Origin: Bacteroidales bacterium
Lineage (GTDB): Bacteria; Bacteroidota; Bacteroidia; Bacteroidales; WCHB1-69
Length of the DNA: 35,164 nt
Assembly (NCBI GenBank): GCA_017962275.1
Contig: JAGCVQ010000042.1
Coordinates: 1 to 35,164 of the forward strand
Reading direction: 5' to 3'
Shown piece by piece: positions 24,201 to 31,788 of the stretch. Each line of letters opens with the position of its first letter. Position 1 is the stretch's first letter. The translations under genes and the position numbers were made by a program. The notes beneath the pieces were generated by a model. That model was not told the origin of the DNA, made no database searches, and worked only from the letters and a program-made list of their open reading frames with translations.

Positions 24201-25075
24201 TTGTCCACATCAAAGTAATTGACAGAGGAGGGGATGTATTTCATGGCAATATACCGTCCGCTTCCCGAATAATTCTCGAACAACACCTCTTTTTGATGCC
24301 ATCCCCAGTTGTCGTATGGAGTGGTAGCTGAGTCCAAGGGCACAAACGTGGAGATGTCGAAAGGATCATCCATAACGCCAATGAATAAGGTGGATGGCGC
24401 GTCATTATACGGATTACGGTATGAGAATGTCATTTTGAGGTGTGTAATCGGTACATTGTCCGCTAACCGTGGAAGAATGGCAATCTTCAATTGATTTTGG
24501 AAGGTGTGAAACCTCAGTATCCCGTCACTGCCGAGGTGTACCGCATGATCTCGTTCAACCCAACAGTGCGGAAGCGGCCCTACACTCGGCATAACATGAT
24601 AATACCCTGGCTCTGGATTGTTGAAATTTTCCACATACGGGAAAGAAGACAGATCCTGGCAGTCCGTCCATAAATCGACGTGGCTGGCATTGCTTATGAG
24701 ACCGTTTCCACAATCCGCTTTGACCCAAATCCTGTAAAAATGACCTTCGGAGAGGGAATCAAGTTGGAGGGTGTCGTTTGTGATAATCTGCCACCCAGGG
24801 TCAGAAGCCGACGGACTGGTAGAATCACTCATCACCACGATATAGAGCCATTGTGTCTCGCTTCCGCCCGGTTCCCAAGTGACTCTGGCGGTGGTTTCCG
24901 TGACTTCTGATACATTAAGGTTGGTCACGGATGGACAACTCGTAGCAGATCGCACCGTCAGCGGCGCACAAGGAGTGTACAGCGTCGGATGATTACCGTA
25001 GGTGGCATGCGACAGCAAACAAAAAGAGCACAAAAGCACTCCGAAACGAACTGCGAATGTAAGGGTCTTTTTCAT
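21224..25075 (-). CDS. Modular T9SS surface protein, second paralogue
   Basis: A 1283-residue secreted protein with a signal peptide (MKKTLTFAVRFGVLLCSFCLLSHATYG). About five fibronectin III-like modules (e.g. CPSVTNLNVSEVTETTARVTWEP) alternate with four jelly-roll/MAM-like modules carrying LPDCW, VGVMSDPDDISTFVPVD, and DLDDLVLEE signatures. The C-terminus, SIRPNPAKQFIDIDL to TKRFVKE, is a type A T9SS sorting domain. Phrases such as GVM[SD]DP.D.STFVP are shared with the 1771-aa protein at 7872-13187, showing common descent. The TATTTTTG box at 25126-25119 gives a leader of about 40 nt. The divergent LytTR regulator gene next to it is an obvious candidate controller. The coding sequence is visibly more AT-rich than neighbouring housekeeping genes. 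Role is probably adhesion; no catalytic domain was recognised. Confidence 0.87.
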   Translation of the reverse strand: MKKTLTFAVRFGVLLCSFCLLSHATYGNHPTLYTPCAPLTVRSATSCPSVTNLNVSEVTETTARVTWEPGGSETQWLYIVVMSDSTSPSASDPGWQIITNDTLQLDSLSEGHFYRIWVKADCGNGLISNASHVDLWTDCQDLSSFPYVENFNNPEPGYYHVMPSVGPLPHCWVERDHAVHLGSDGILRFHTFQNQLKIAILPRLADNVPITHLKMTFSYRNPYNDAPSTLFIGVMDDPFDISTFVPLDSATTPYDNWGWHQKEVLFENYSGSGRYIAMKYIPSSVNYFDVDNLALDMVYNCHDPYNVMATSISPGTAYITWDDEEGEDEWEVAIVPDYQTEPDSSQIVTVHQSEYHATNINDTNLVFFVRTHCSNGWDYSEWVSIPVTSFAYQPATVPYSHDFENGNENAAWRMETGNPVSRWQIGIPNGYSDSLLFVTNNGTDASYGSTIAEAWAYRDFQLSGATEYEIRFRWLCNGHSSYAYMHAMVGEPAPILVSTNYFDDVYPEGSVLIGKFALQDDWKTTRYVLGSENDNTVRRLYFRWRNVYNSVYPPGAVIDNVQIVPYHCPRPVDVTFEGATAHDAFISFSSAGIEQVAWQYVMGVGDIDPDTVSDVVAIQGTSIQLSGLQSSTNYTLYVRSVCDNGYYSAWSDGVAFQTLCDPLSLPYYEDFTPGDNHSGNLPDCWSSLAPETGIHSPYISENSMLDDGGSVLRFAGNNTTDALVILPEVLSDYSVNNLRLSFLMRTGSGYPSLIVGVMSDPDDISTFVPVDTVQTVESQAVNRMDIFFDHYQGSGTYIALISDYAGEYDFLIDLDDLVLEEAPLCHAPSDLRATNVSQHSATLWWTPANDEQAWEIAYGTEDFNPDSANNICVANVNPFVLTGLDEGTFYGCYVRALCSSGEYSEWSPLGYIFTRCAPMSVVSGPYQESFDSYTTEVSTSYFPPMNYPYITYPDCWTFLNLHVFVGCPPGVLPVAFLSNSSNLIVLGNSLHLVDSRVTPLYAVLPEFAEHLRFLKLTFSYKYATIRPTLSVGYMTDPSDGNTYHEVQSCPYSNTNSFTTMTIDYSTLGLAADSNYCIAFRTYDSVTGWTNAAIENVKVQLIPNAFPAPTQLVVNDITSHTATVDWTDGNGESHWVVQYRLATSPDWTDSMDVYSHPVFLDSLTSNTVYDVRVKSVYGDSRTMCSDYTTTDFTTLDDTSVPDYDDFGQHVSIRPNPAKQFIDIDLDEAIAAGEILLYNAYGQWIKTIPVQNLSTRIGLEELSAGVYVVRVVGESGVATKRFVKE

Positions 25076-25118
25076 AGCTCACAATTATGGTACGTGAAAA
25101 TTGTTGTTTTTTCGACGG

Positions 25119-25126
25119 CAAAAATA
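25119..25126 (-). promoter_or_regulatory. -7 box for the 1283-aa T9SS protein
   Basis: TATTTTTG on the minus strand matches TAnnTTTG, 43 nt before the ATG at 25075. A small TGACG-TTT-CGTCA hairpin lies at 25191-25203, about 70 bp upstream. Confidence 0.6.
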
Positions 25127-25269
25127 CCACAAATCTCCCAAACATTTTATCCCTCACAGCAGGAATATGTTCCCTCTCAACCAAAAATATGACGTTTCGT
25201 CAAAAACGCAGAACCCCGACAGAGCGATAAGCATATCATAACCAGCGTTTTATGTACATAGCAGGGTAT

Positions 25270-25345
25270 ATCCCCCGAAGCGGCGTTTTGGGGGATTAAA
25301 CGACCGATGGGGGGAATAAACGACGGCATAAAATGACTATCTTTG
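25270..25345 (+). promoter_or_regulatory. LytTR-gene promoter with candidate operator
   Basis: The -7 box TATCTTTG is at 25338-25345, 21 nt before the ATG. Upstream are two direct repeats with a 20-bp period: GGGGGATTAAACGAC (25290-25304) and GGGGGAATAAACGAC (25310-25324). The first also pairs with ATCCCCC at 25270-25276 as an inverted repeat. LytTR proteins bind pairs of direct repeats spaced about two helical turns, so an autoregulatory site is plausible; this is inference. Confidence 0.5.
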
Positions 25346-25366
25346 CCACTGTAAATATCATATATT

Positions 25367-26428
25367 ATGAAACACCAAAAGACAATTGTCACCATTTTGC
25401 TGAACTTCCTGTTTTGCGTTGCGCTGTTGAGGTTCTACTCCCGTAACGCTTATCTCCGCCCGTATGCTGGCAGCACGTTGAAGGAGTCACTCACCGGACT
25501 GCTTCTATTGGCATCGCTCTATGTCAACTATTATCTGCTCTATCCGTTGCTTGTGGAGCGAAGGCACTCACGTACACTTTATTGGTTAGCACTGGTAGTT
25601 ATAGCTCTAGTCTTTGCTGTACTGGAATTAACCATCGCATACCCTTTCATCATGTATTGTAACGGTTTCATTATCGAGCAAGTTGGTTTTTATTCTTATT
25701 TCTCCAGTTTACTGTTTGTTGTTTGTGGACGCAACCTTTTCTTCAACTTCTTCCCATACTTGTTCAGGGAACGAAAGCGGCTACAAGAGCATTTGGACAC
25801 CGAGGTGAGGTTCGTTTACCAAAATGCCCAAATGCTTGATGTTTGCGATGATCAAAACAACTGCCAGCACATACCCGTTGACAATATCCTTTATTGTAAG
25901 AAATTCGGAAATGAAACGGAAATCCATACTGTTGATGGCCTGAAATACACACGCTATTGCACCATCAAATACCTGGAGCAACATTTCGGAAACAAAGAGT
26001 TTATCCGTATATCATCCTCCATTATCGTTCCTTACCAACACATCGCCTCGTGCGACGGAAAGAGTGTCACCATGAAGGCCTTCCCTTCGACGGAAGCGAC
26101 CCTCCCATTCAAGTTGGACACCAAAAGAGCCCCGCAGATTGCAGCCGCCATTGACGAGTATCTGAGGAATATTGAAGAGAAGAAGGGCGTGCGGTTGGAA
26201 AGCGAAGAAGAAAAGGGCAAAAAAATCCAGTCTATCCCGCCGCAAGAAAAGCTTGACACCGTATTCAACTACATCAAAAAGCATCCCGGTTGCCGGTCCA
26301 CGGAAATCATTGCCCACACCTCCTATTCTCAGACCACCATGGAGCGCTGCCTCTATGAACTCAAGAAGCAAGAGCTTATCGAATACACCGGCAGCAAGAA
26401 GAACGGCGGATATTATCCGATTGGGTAA
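25367..26428 (+). CDS. Membrane-bound LytTR regulator with C-terminal winged helix
   Basis: A 353-residue protein with three parts. Residues 1-130 contain four hydrophobic helices (about 7-22, 42-64, 71-92, 106-128). Residues about 165-262 look like a LytTR DNA-binding domain: VDNILYCKKFGNETEIHTVDGLKYTRYCTIKYLEQHFGNKEFIRISSSIIVP. After an acidic/basic linker, residues about 293-352 look like a winged helix (EKLDTVFNYIKKHPGCRSTEIIAHTSYSQTTMERCLYELKKQELIEYTGSKKNGGYY). No receiver or kinase domain is present, so a signal would have to enter through the membrane part. The architecture implies a membrane-tethered transcription factor. It is divergent from a T9SS surface protein gene, a likely target, and has direct repeats in its own promoter. 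Confidence 0.78.
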   Translation: MKHQKTIVTILLNFLFCVALLRFYSRNAYLRPYAGSTLKESLTGLLLLASLYVNYYLLYPLLVERRHSRTLYWLALVVIALVFAVLELTIAYPFIMYCNGFIIEQVGFYSYFSSLLFVVCGRNLFFNFFPYLFRERKRLQEHLDTEVRFVYQNAQMLDVCDDQNNCQHIPVDNILYCKKFGNETEIHTVDGLKYTRYCTIKYLEQHFGNKEFIRISSSIIVPYQHIASCDGKSVTMKAFPSTEATLPFKLDTKRAPQIAAAIDEYLRNIEEKKGVRLESEEEKGKKIQSIPPQEKLDTVFNYIKKHPGCRSTEIIAHTSYSQTTMERCLYELKKQELIEYTGSKKNGGYYPIG

Positions 26429-26435
26429 TGAAGAA

Positions 26436-26530
26436 TTATCTCAACGTATCGCTCGGATCTACACGTAAAATCCATAGAAGTAAATATACGTGAAGATACG
26501 TGTGATACGCGGAGATAAACTTGAGATTGT
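26436..26530. repeat. ATACGTG-rich imperfect inverted repeat
   Basis: The 155-nt gap after the LytTR gene carries several TACGTG-type words (TACACGTA, ATACGTGAAG, ATACGTGTG, ATACGCGGAG) spaced 9-10 bp. TCTCAACGTATCGC near 26442 pairs loosely with GATACGCGGAG...TTGAGA near 26500-26527. It could be a terminator remnant, an operator array or decayed repeat DNA. No function can be assigned. Confidence 0.35.
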
Positions 26531-26549
26531 CACCATTTCGCTTTTTTTG

Positions 26550-26557
26550 TACTTTTG
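26550..26557 (+). promoter_or_regulatory. -7 box for branching enzyme gene
   Basis: TACTTTTG matches TAnnTTTG, 27 nt before the ATG at 26585, preceded by a T-run. Confidence 0.6.
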
Positions 26558-26584
26558 CCAACCTATTTTAATTGTATCGTGACG

Positions 26585-28582
26585 ATGAACCGACCGACCG
26601 TTAAATCCCAATTGGTCGCCAAAGACCCCTGGCTGAAGCCGTTCAAGGCGAAGTTGCAGAAACGTATGGAGCGGGCTGCGCTGCGCGAGCTGCAGCTCAC
26701 CGACGGCAAGACATCCCTGTCCGACATCGCCAACGGGCACCTCTACTACGGGCTGCACAAGACCGCCGGCGGGTGGGTGTTCCGCGAGAAGGCCCCCAAC
26801 GCCACCGCCCTCTACCTCTACGGCGACTTTTCCAACTGGCAGATACAGCCGCAGTTCGCCCTCCACCCTATCGGCAATGGCGACTGGGAAATCGAATTAC
26901 CCGACTTCGCCCTCAAGAACGAAATGCTCTACAAACTCTGGATGGTGTGGCACGGCGGCGCGGACGAACGCATTCCCGCCTACTGCCGGCGCGTGGTGCA
27001 GGACGAGTCCACGAAGGTTTTCTGCGCCCAAGTGTGGGAGCCAGAGCCCTACGTTTGGAAGCATCCCACCCCACCCAAACCCGAACACCCGCTCATCTAC
27101 GAGGCTCACATCGGCATGTCGTCGCAGGAGGCCAAGATCTCCTCCTATCACGAATTTCAGGAGACCGTACTGCCGCGCATCAAAGACTTGGGCTACAACA
27201 TGATACAGCTGATGGCCATCCAGGAGCACCCCTACTACGGCTCCTTCGGCTACCAAGTTTCCAACTTCTTCGCGCCGTCGTTCCGCTTCGGCACCCCCGA
27301 GGAACTGATGGAACTCATCGACACAGCCCACGGCATGGGCATTTCCATCATTCTTGACGTGATTCACTCCCACGCCGTGAAGAACGAGAAGGAGGGTATC
27401 GGCTACTTCGACGGAAGCGACTCCCTCTACACACATCACGGCGAAAAGGGCCACCACAAGGTGTGGGATTCGCGCTGTTTCGACTACGGCAAGCCCGAAA
27501 CCATCCGTTTCCTGCTCTCCAACCTCAAATACTGGCTCGAAAAGTTCCGCTTCGACGGGTTCCGTTTCGACGGCGTGACCAGCATGTGCTACTTCGACCA
27601 CGGTCTCGGGGTGGATTTCATGGAATACGCCCAATATTTCGACGGAAACGTCGATGAGGACGCCCTCTCCTACCTCACCCTTGCCAACCGGCTGGTGCGC
27701 GAAATCAACCCGACGGCCACCACCATCGCCGAAGACGTGAGCGGAATGCCAGGCATGGGATTTCCCGTGGAACTGGGCGGCATCGGCTTCGACTTCCGCA
27801 TGTCAATGGGCATTGCCGACTTCTGGGTCAAAACGCTGAAAACCCGCAGTGACGACGACTGGAGTATGGGGGAAATCTTCTTCAAGATGACCGACAAGCG
27901 CGCCGAGGAGGAGACCATCAGCTATGTGGGATGCCACGACCAGGCGTTGGTCGGCGACAAGACGCTCATATTCCGAATGATCGACAGCAAGATGTACACC
28001 TCCATGTCGGTGCTGACACCGGATATGGTCGTGGATCGCGGCATCGCGCTACACAAGATGATCCGCTTAGTGACGCTGACGCTCTGCTCCGGCGGATACC
28101 TCAACTTCATGGGCAACGAATTCGGTCATCCCGAGTGGATCGACTTCCCGAGGGAGGGCAACGGCTGGTCATGCCACCATGCCCGTCGCCAGTGGAATTT
28201 GGCGGATGACAATATGTTGAAGTACAGCGGATTGAACCGCTTCGACCACGACATGATCCATTGCGTGGAGAAGTATCGGATGTTGGATTCCGTACCCGAG
28301 GTGCTCTGTCAGAACGACGGCGACAAGGTGTTAGCGTTCAAGCGCGGCAACTGTCTGGTGGTCTTCAACTTCCATCCGGGAAATGCCTATTCGGACTACG
28401 CTATCAATTGCCCCGCCGGCGAGTATCGGATTGTCCTCAACAGCGACGACCCGATTTACCACGGCTTCGGCAATGTAGATACAGCGATTTCCTATTTCAC
28501 GAACGATTTCGAGGGGAAGTCGCGCCTGCAGCTCTACCTGCCGCCGCGCACGGCTATAGTACTCGCCTCCATTCCCGATTGA
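26585..28582 (+). CDS. glgB: 1,4-alpha-glucan branching enzyme, eukaryotic-type (GH13)
   Basis: The 665-residue enzyme forms alpha-1,6 branches in glycogen. An N-terminal CBM48-like domain (residues about 55-150, WVFREKAPNATALYLYGDFSNW) precedes the GH13 barrel. Catalytic motifs are DVIHSH (258-263), nucleophile Asp329 in FRFDGVTSM, acid Glu383 in IAEDVSGMP, and HD at 451-452; a C-terminal beta-domain ends the protein. Stretches such as IYEAHIGMSSQEAKISSYHEF and IKDLGYNMIQLMAIQEHPYYGSFGYQ are closer to animal, plant and yeast branching enzymes (CAZy GH13_8) than to E. coli GlgB. The start is the ATG at 26585; the TTG at 26555 lies in the -7 box. Its last 29 nt overlap the 3' end of the convergent CotH-like gene. 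Confidence 0.92.
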   Translation: MNRPTVKSQLVAKDPWLKPFKAKLQKRMERAALRELQLTDGKTSLSDIANGHLYYGLHKTAGGWVFREKAPNATALYLYGDFSNWQIQPQFALHPIGNGDWEIELPDFALKNEMLYKLWMVWHGGADERIPAYCRRVVQDESTKVFCAQVWEPEPYVWKHPTPPKPEHPLIYEAHIGMSSQEAKISSYHEFQETVLPRIKDLGYNMIQLMAIQEHPYYGSFGYQVSNFFAPSFRFGTPEELMELIDTAHGMGISIILDVIHSHAVKNEKEGIGYFDGSDSLYTHHGEKGHHKVWDSRCFDYGKPETIRFLLSNLKYWLEKFRFDGFRFDGVTSMCYFDHGLGVDFMEYAQYFDGNVDEDALSYLTLANRLVREINPTATTIAEDVSGMPGMGFPVELGGIGFDFRMSMGIADFWVKTLKTRSDDDWSMGEIFFKMTDKRAEEETISYVGCHDQALVGDKTLIFRMIDSKMYTSMSVLTPDMVVDRGIALHKMIRLVTLTLCSGGYLNFMGNEFGHPEWIDFPREGNGWSCHHARRQWNLADDNMLKYSGLNRFDHDMIHCVEKYRMLDSVPEVLCQNDGDKVLAFKRGNCLVVFNFHPGNAYSDYAINCPAGEYRIVLNSDDPIYHGFGNVDTAISYFTNDFEGKSRLQLYLPPRTAIVLASIPD

Positions 28583-30149
28583 CGCGACGGGCGCGGCGCT
28601 TGAAGTACCGGCGCAGGCGTCTCACATCCCGTTTCCAAGCCTTCACGCTTTTCGGATAACCGAAACGGGCAGACTGGGAAGCGATTTCAGCTTCCACATC
28701 GTTCACGCAGACGCCAAAAACCGAGGACATCTCCACATCGATGTTCGAGAAAGCGCTCCAGCGGAACTTTTCACGGCGCAACTCTTTCAATCGGGCACGA
28801 AGTTTCTCCTTGAAATCCTTGTTTTCCAACAGTTTGCGCAACAACAGTGTGGCTTCCGAGGAGGTAGGCCAAGTAAGGTCCGCACCGTCGTAAAGGGCGT
28901 TTTGCACCGCATTGAACTTGGTGGTGCGCACTCCGTCGCCATCGAAGAAGATGAAGCGCCACGGACTGCCTTCTGCCGACCAGCAGCGCATGTTGTTGGC
29001 AGGCCAGTCGCGGTTGCCGATGAAAGTCTCGAAAAGGACATAGTCGATAAACGAAGGGATGTCCACCCATCCCGAAATCTGGGCGTATTGTTTCGGGTCA
29101 GCCAGGTCGGCGGTTTTCAACCACCGCATCATCGCCACGAAACCACTGTCGATGCCGTGGTCGTTGTGCCCTGCCCAGTCACGCACGAGCCGCACCGAGT
29201 CGGGGTCGAAGCCGTGACGTTTGGCAATGAACTTCTCGTCGGGCTTCTGTTCCAGATAGTAGATGCCCCAGTATTCGCCGTTGAGGAACAACGCCACCGG
29301 CTTGCATTCGAGCGCATCAAAATTCAGCCCAGCTGCTATCTGCTGGCAGAAGTAGTCCTGAATGCCTGCCGAAGTCCATGCGTTGCCGAAAGGTCTCAGC
29401 ACCAGCCGTTTGTCCTTTCCGGACGGCAAAACATCCTTGAAGTTCTTCTTGCCGTACTCGTTGCGGGCATAGAGCGAAAGTCCTTTCTGCGCATACCGCC
29501 GCCCGATGTTGCCATGCGTACGCAACCCGCAGGCCTGCGCAACCACCTCTTCATTATTTATATATTCGAAGTGGGCCTGCCGCTCCGCAGAGCGTCCCCT
29601 GCGGTAATAATTGCCGGTTTGGCTTGGATTGTCGGGATTGAAATCGACTCCTGGAATGAAGATACCGTTCTGAAAATCAAAGAGATCCATGGAATCCACA
29701 CAAAGCGACACAATGGACATCCTGATTTTCCGTCCCAACAGCGACTCGATGACGTATGAATTCGTCTCCACCTCGGAGACGCGGTTGCCGTCCTTGTCGA
29801 ACACGGCGGCGCGGACCACGATGATATGTTCCACATTATCAGGCTGATACCAGTATTTGTCGGGGGCGTTCTGAATTCTGAAAATCTCCGAACGGGAATA
29901 GGCTTTTCCGGACAGCGCAATCGGCTTCACGTAGCGAGGGCTATTGGCTGTCGGAAGGCTTCCGTTGAGCGTAAACCGAATCACACAGTTTGGGTTGTCA
30001 GCATTATCCGACACAGACAAAGAGAGTGCAAACGGTTTTTCGTAGCAACCGCCGGAGTGTGAAAAGTCAACGGACACCTGCGCCCGCAACGGGAACAGCC
30101 CCATCACGAGAATGGACATCACACTGATTATCAAACATCTGAAATTCAT
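28554..30149 (-). CDS. Exported CotH-like kinase with chitobiase-type N-domain
   Basis: A 531-residue exported protein with a signal peptide (MNFRCLIISVMSILVMGLFPLRAQ). Residues about 26-120 resemble the C-terminal beta-sandwich of chitobiase (CHB_HEX: IRFTLNGSLPTANSPRY). Residues about 190-480 match the CotH kinase family: GLRTHGNIGRRYAQKGLSLYAR, LNGEYWGIYYLEQKPDEKFI, the GNRDWPANNMRCW loop, and FIFFDGDG with the acidic pair typical of the metal site. CotH proteins are atypical protein kinases first known from Bacillus spore coats; in Bacteroidetes they are secreted and of unknown substrate. The C-terminus is strongly basic (RRLRRYFKRRARRVNREWRR), which is unusual and may bind nucleic acid or polyanions. 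Promoter TACCTTTG at 30180-30173. The tail overlaps glgB by 29 nt. Confidence 0.8.
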   Translation of the reverse strand: MNFRCLIISVMSILVMGLFPLRAQVSVDFSHSGGCYEKPFALSLSVSDNADNPNCVIRFTLNGSLPTANSPRYVKPIALSGKAYSRSEIFRIQNAPDKYWYQPDNVEHIIVVRAAVFDKDGNRVSEVETNSYVIESLLGRKIRMSIVSLCVDSMDLFDFQNGIFIPGVDFNPDNPSQTGNYYRRGRSAERQAHFEYINNEEVVAQACGLRTHGNIGRRYAQKGLSLYARNEYGKKNFKDVLPSGKDKRLVLRPFGNAWTSAGIQDYFCQQIAAGLNFDALECKPVALFLNGEYWGIYYLEQKPDEKFIAKRHGFDPDSVRLVRDWAGHNDHGIDSGFVAMMRWLKTADLADPKQYAQISGWVDIPSFIDYVLFETFIGNRDWPANNMRCWSAEGSPWRFIFFDGDGVRTTKFNAVQNALYDGADLTWPTSSEATLLLRKLLENKDFKEKLRARLKELRREKFRWSAFSNIDVEMSSVFGVCVNDVEAEIASQSARFGYPKSVKAWKRDVRRLRRYFKRRARRVNREWRRVL

Positions 30150-30172
30150 CCGAACGATTTAAAATCCGGCGG

Positions 30173-30180
30173 CAAAGGTA
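30173..30180 (-). promoter_or_regulatory. -7 box for cotH-like gene
   Basis: TACCTTTG on the minus strand, 23 nt before the ATG. It is inside an inverted repeat, TCCGGCG (30165-30171) and CGCCGGA (30208-30214), that could be an operator. Confidence 0.6.
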
Positions 30181-30243
30181 CATATTATTATGCAACAGGC
30201 ATTATGTCGCCGGAATAAAACGGGAATTATCAACAAATTTTCC

Positions 30244-30280
30244 ACAAACAAGGTTTGTATGCAAAAAAATCATACCTTTG
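30244..30280 (+). promoter_or_regulatory. Promoter of the cPGS-like gene
   Basis: The -7 box TACCTTTG is at 30273-30280. ACAAAC (30244-30249) and GTTTGT (30253-30258) form a perfect 6-bp inverted repeat whose TTTG may serve as -33 element, although the spacing (15 nt) is shorter than usual. The leader to ATG 30343 is about 55 nt. Confidence 0.55.
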
Positions 30281-30342
30281 CGCCCGCAAAAAAGAAGAGA
30301 AACTCTAATTCATTTTTATAAACCTCAAAAAATTAAAAATTT

Positions 30343-31761
30343 ATGAGAAAAAAAGTTAGAAATGTGATCATCATTGGTGCTGCAGGAAGAGACTTCCACA
30401 ATTTCAACACCTTTTTCCGTCACAACAAAAACTACAATGTGGTGGCTTTCACCGCTGAGCAAATCCCCGGTATCGACGACCGTATGTATCCGAAGGAACT
30501 GGCCGGCGAAGATCTCTACCCGAAGGGCATCAAGATCTATCCGGAATCCAAGTTGGCCGAACTGATCAAGGAATTTGACGTGGACGACTGCGTGTTCGCA
30601 TACAGCGACAAGCCCTACGCATACGTCATGGGCATCAGCGCCATCGTGAACGCCGCCGGCGCCAACTTCTGGCTCATGGGCCCGAACGACACCATGGTGA
30701 AATCCAAAAAGCCCGTCATCGCTGTCGGCGCTACCCGTACTGGTTGCGGTAAGTCCCAGACTTCCCGTAAGATCATCGAATATCTCGTTGGAATGGGCTT
30801 CAGAGTGGTCGCCGTGCGTCACCCCATGCCTTACGATCCCGATTTGAACAAGCAAATCGTCCAACGTTTCGCTTGCGTCGATGACCTCAAATATCAAAAC
30901 TGCACCATCGAGGAGATGGAAGAGTACGAACCCCATGTGGTCACCAAACGCAACGTCATCTACGCTGGTGTTGACTACGAAGCTATCCTGAAGGGTGGCA
31001 AGACCAAAGATCCTCAAACCGGCAAGTGGGTTGAGATGGCTGGTGCCGAGAACGATCCCGACGGCTGCGACATCGTGCTGTGGGACGGCGGTAACAACGA
31101 CTTCCCGTTCTACGTTCCCGATCTGACCATCGGCGTTGCTGACCCGCTCCGTCCCGGTGCAGAGGTGAGCTACTATCCTGGTGAGGTCGTCGCCCGCATG
31201 GCTGACGTCATCGTCATCAACAAGATCGACTCCGCTTCTTTGGAGAACATCAACACCGTCCGCGCCAACCTGCGCAAAATCAACCCGACGGCCAAGCAGA
31301 TCGACGCTGCTTCTATCCTCACGGTTGACAAACCCGAACTCCTCAAGGGCAAGAAAGTCCTCGTGGTGGAAGACGGTCCTACATTGACCCACGGTGAGAT
31401 GAAGATCGGTGCCGGTACGGTTGCCGCTCTGAAACACGGTGCTGAACTCGTTGATCCGAGACCCTACACCGTCGGCAAGCTCTCCGAAACCTTCAAGATT
31501 TATCCGAACATCGGCACTTTGCTGCCCGCTATGGGTTATGGCGCCGAGCAGATGAAGGACCTCGAGAAGACCATCGCCAACACGCCTTGCGATGCCGTCG
31601 TCATCGGTACTCCTATCGACCTGCCGCGTTTCATCAAGATCAAACAACCCGTTGTGAAGGTCGGTTACGAACTGCAGGAGATCGGTACTCCCACTTTGAA
31701 GGAAGTTTTGGACGAATTCGTCGCCAAACACAACCTCAAACCCAAAAGACGCAAAAAATAA
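30343..31761 (+). CDS. Cyclic 2,3-diphosphoglycerate synthetase-like P-loop protein
   Basis: A 472-residue cytosolic nucleotide-binding protein of the COG2403 group. Residues 1-120 form a Rossmann-like N-domain (NVIIIGAAGRDFHNFNTFFR). The Walker A loop GATRTGCGKS is at 129-138, an acidic WDGGNND at about 247-253, and NKID at 293-296 is a G4-type guanine-specificity motif, so GTP may be used. Methanothermus cyclic-2,3-diphosphoglycerate synthetase belongs to this family and is about the same length, but that metabolite is not known from Bacteroidetes, so the real reaction here is uncertain. The gene is monocistronic: its own -7 box before it and a perfect palindrome with a T-run after it. Codon use is strongly biased, as in highly expressed genes (many GGT, GTC, ATC, AAG). 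Confidence 0.82.
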   Translation: MRKKVRNVIIIGAAGRDFHNFNTFFRHNKNYNVVAFTAEQIPGIDDRMYPKELAGEDLYPKGIKIYPESKLAELIKEFDVDDCVFAYSDKPYAYVMGISAIVNAAGANFWLMGPNDTMVKSKKPVIAVGATRTGCGKSQTSRKIIEYLVGMGFRVVAVRHPMPYDPDLNKQIVQRFACVDDLKYQNCTIEEMEEYEPHVVTKRNVIYAGVDYEAILKGGKTKDPQTGKWVEMAGAENDPDGCDIVLWDGGNNDFPFYVPDLTIGVADPLRPGAEVSYYPGEVVARMADVIVINKIDSASLENINTVRANLRKINPTAKQIDAASILTVDKPELLKGKKVLVVEDGPTLTHGEMKIGAGTVAALKHGAELVDPRPYTVGKLSETFKIYPNIGTLLPAMGYGAEQMKDLEKTIANTPCDAVVIGTPIDLPRFIKIKQPVVKVGYELQEIGTPTLKEVLDEFVAKHNLKPKRRKK

Positions 31762-31788
31762 TCGCGGATTTTAGTAATTACCTTTATA

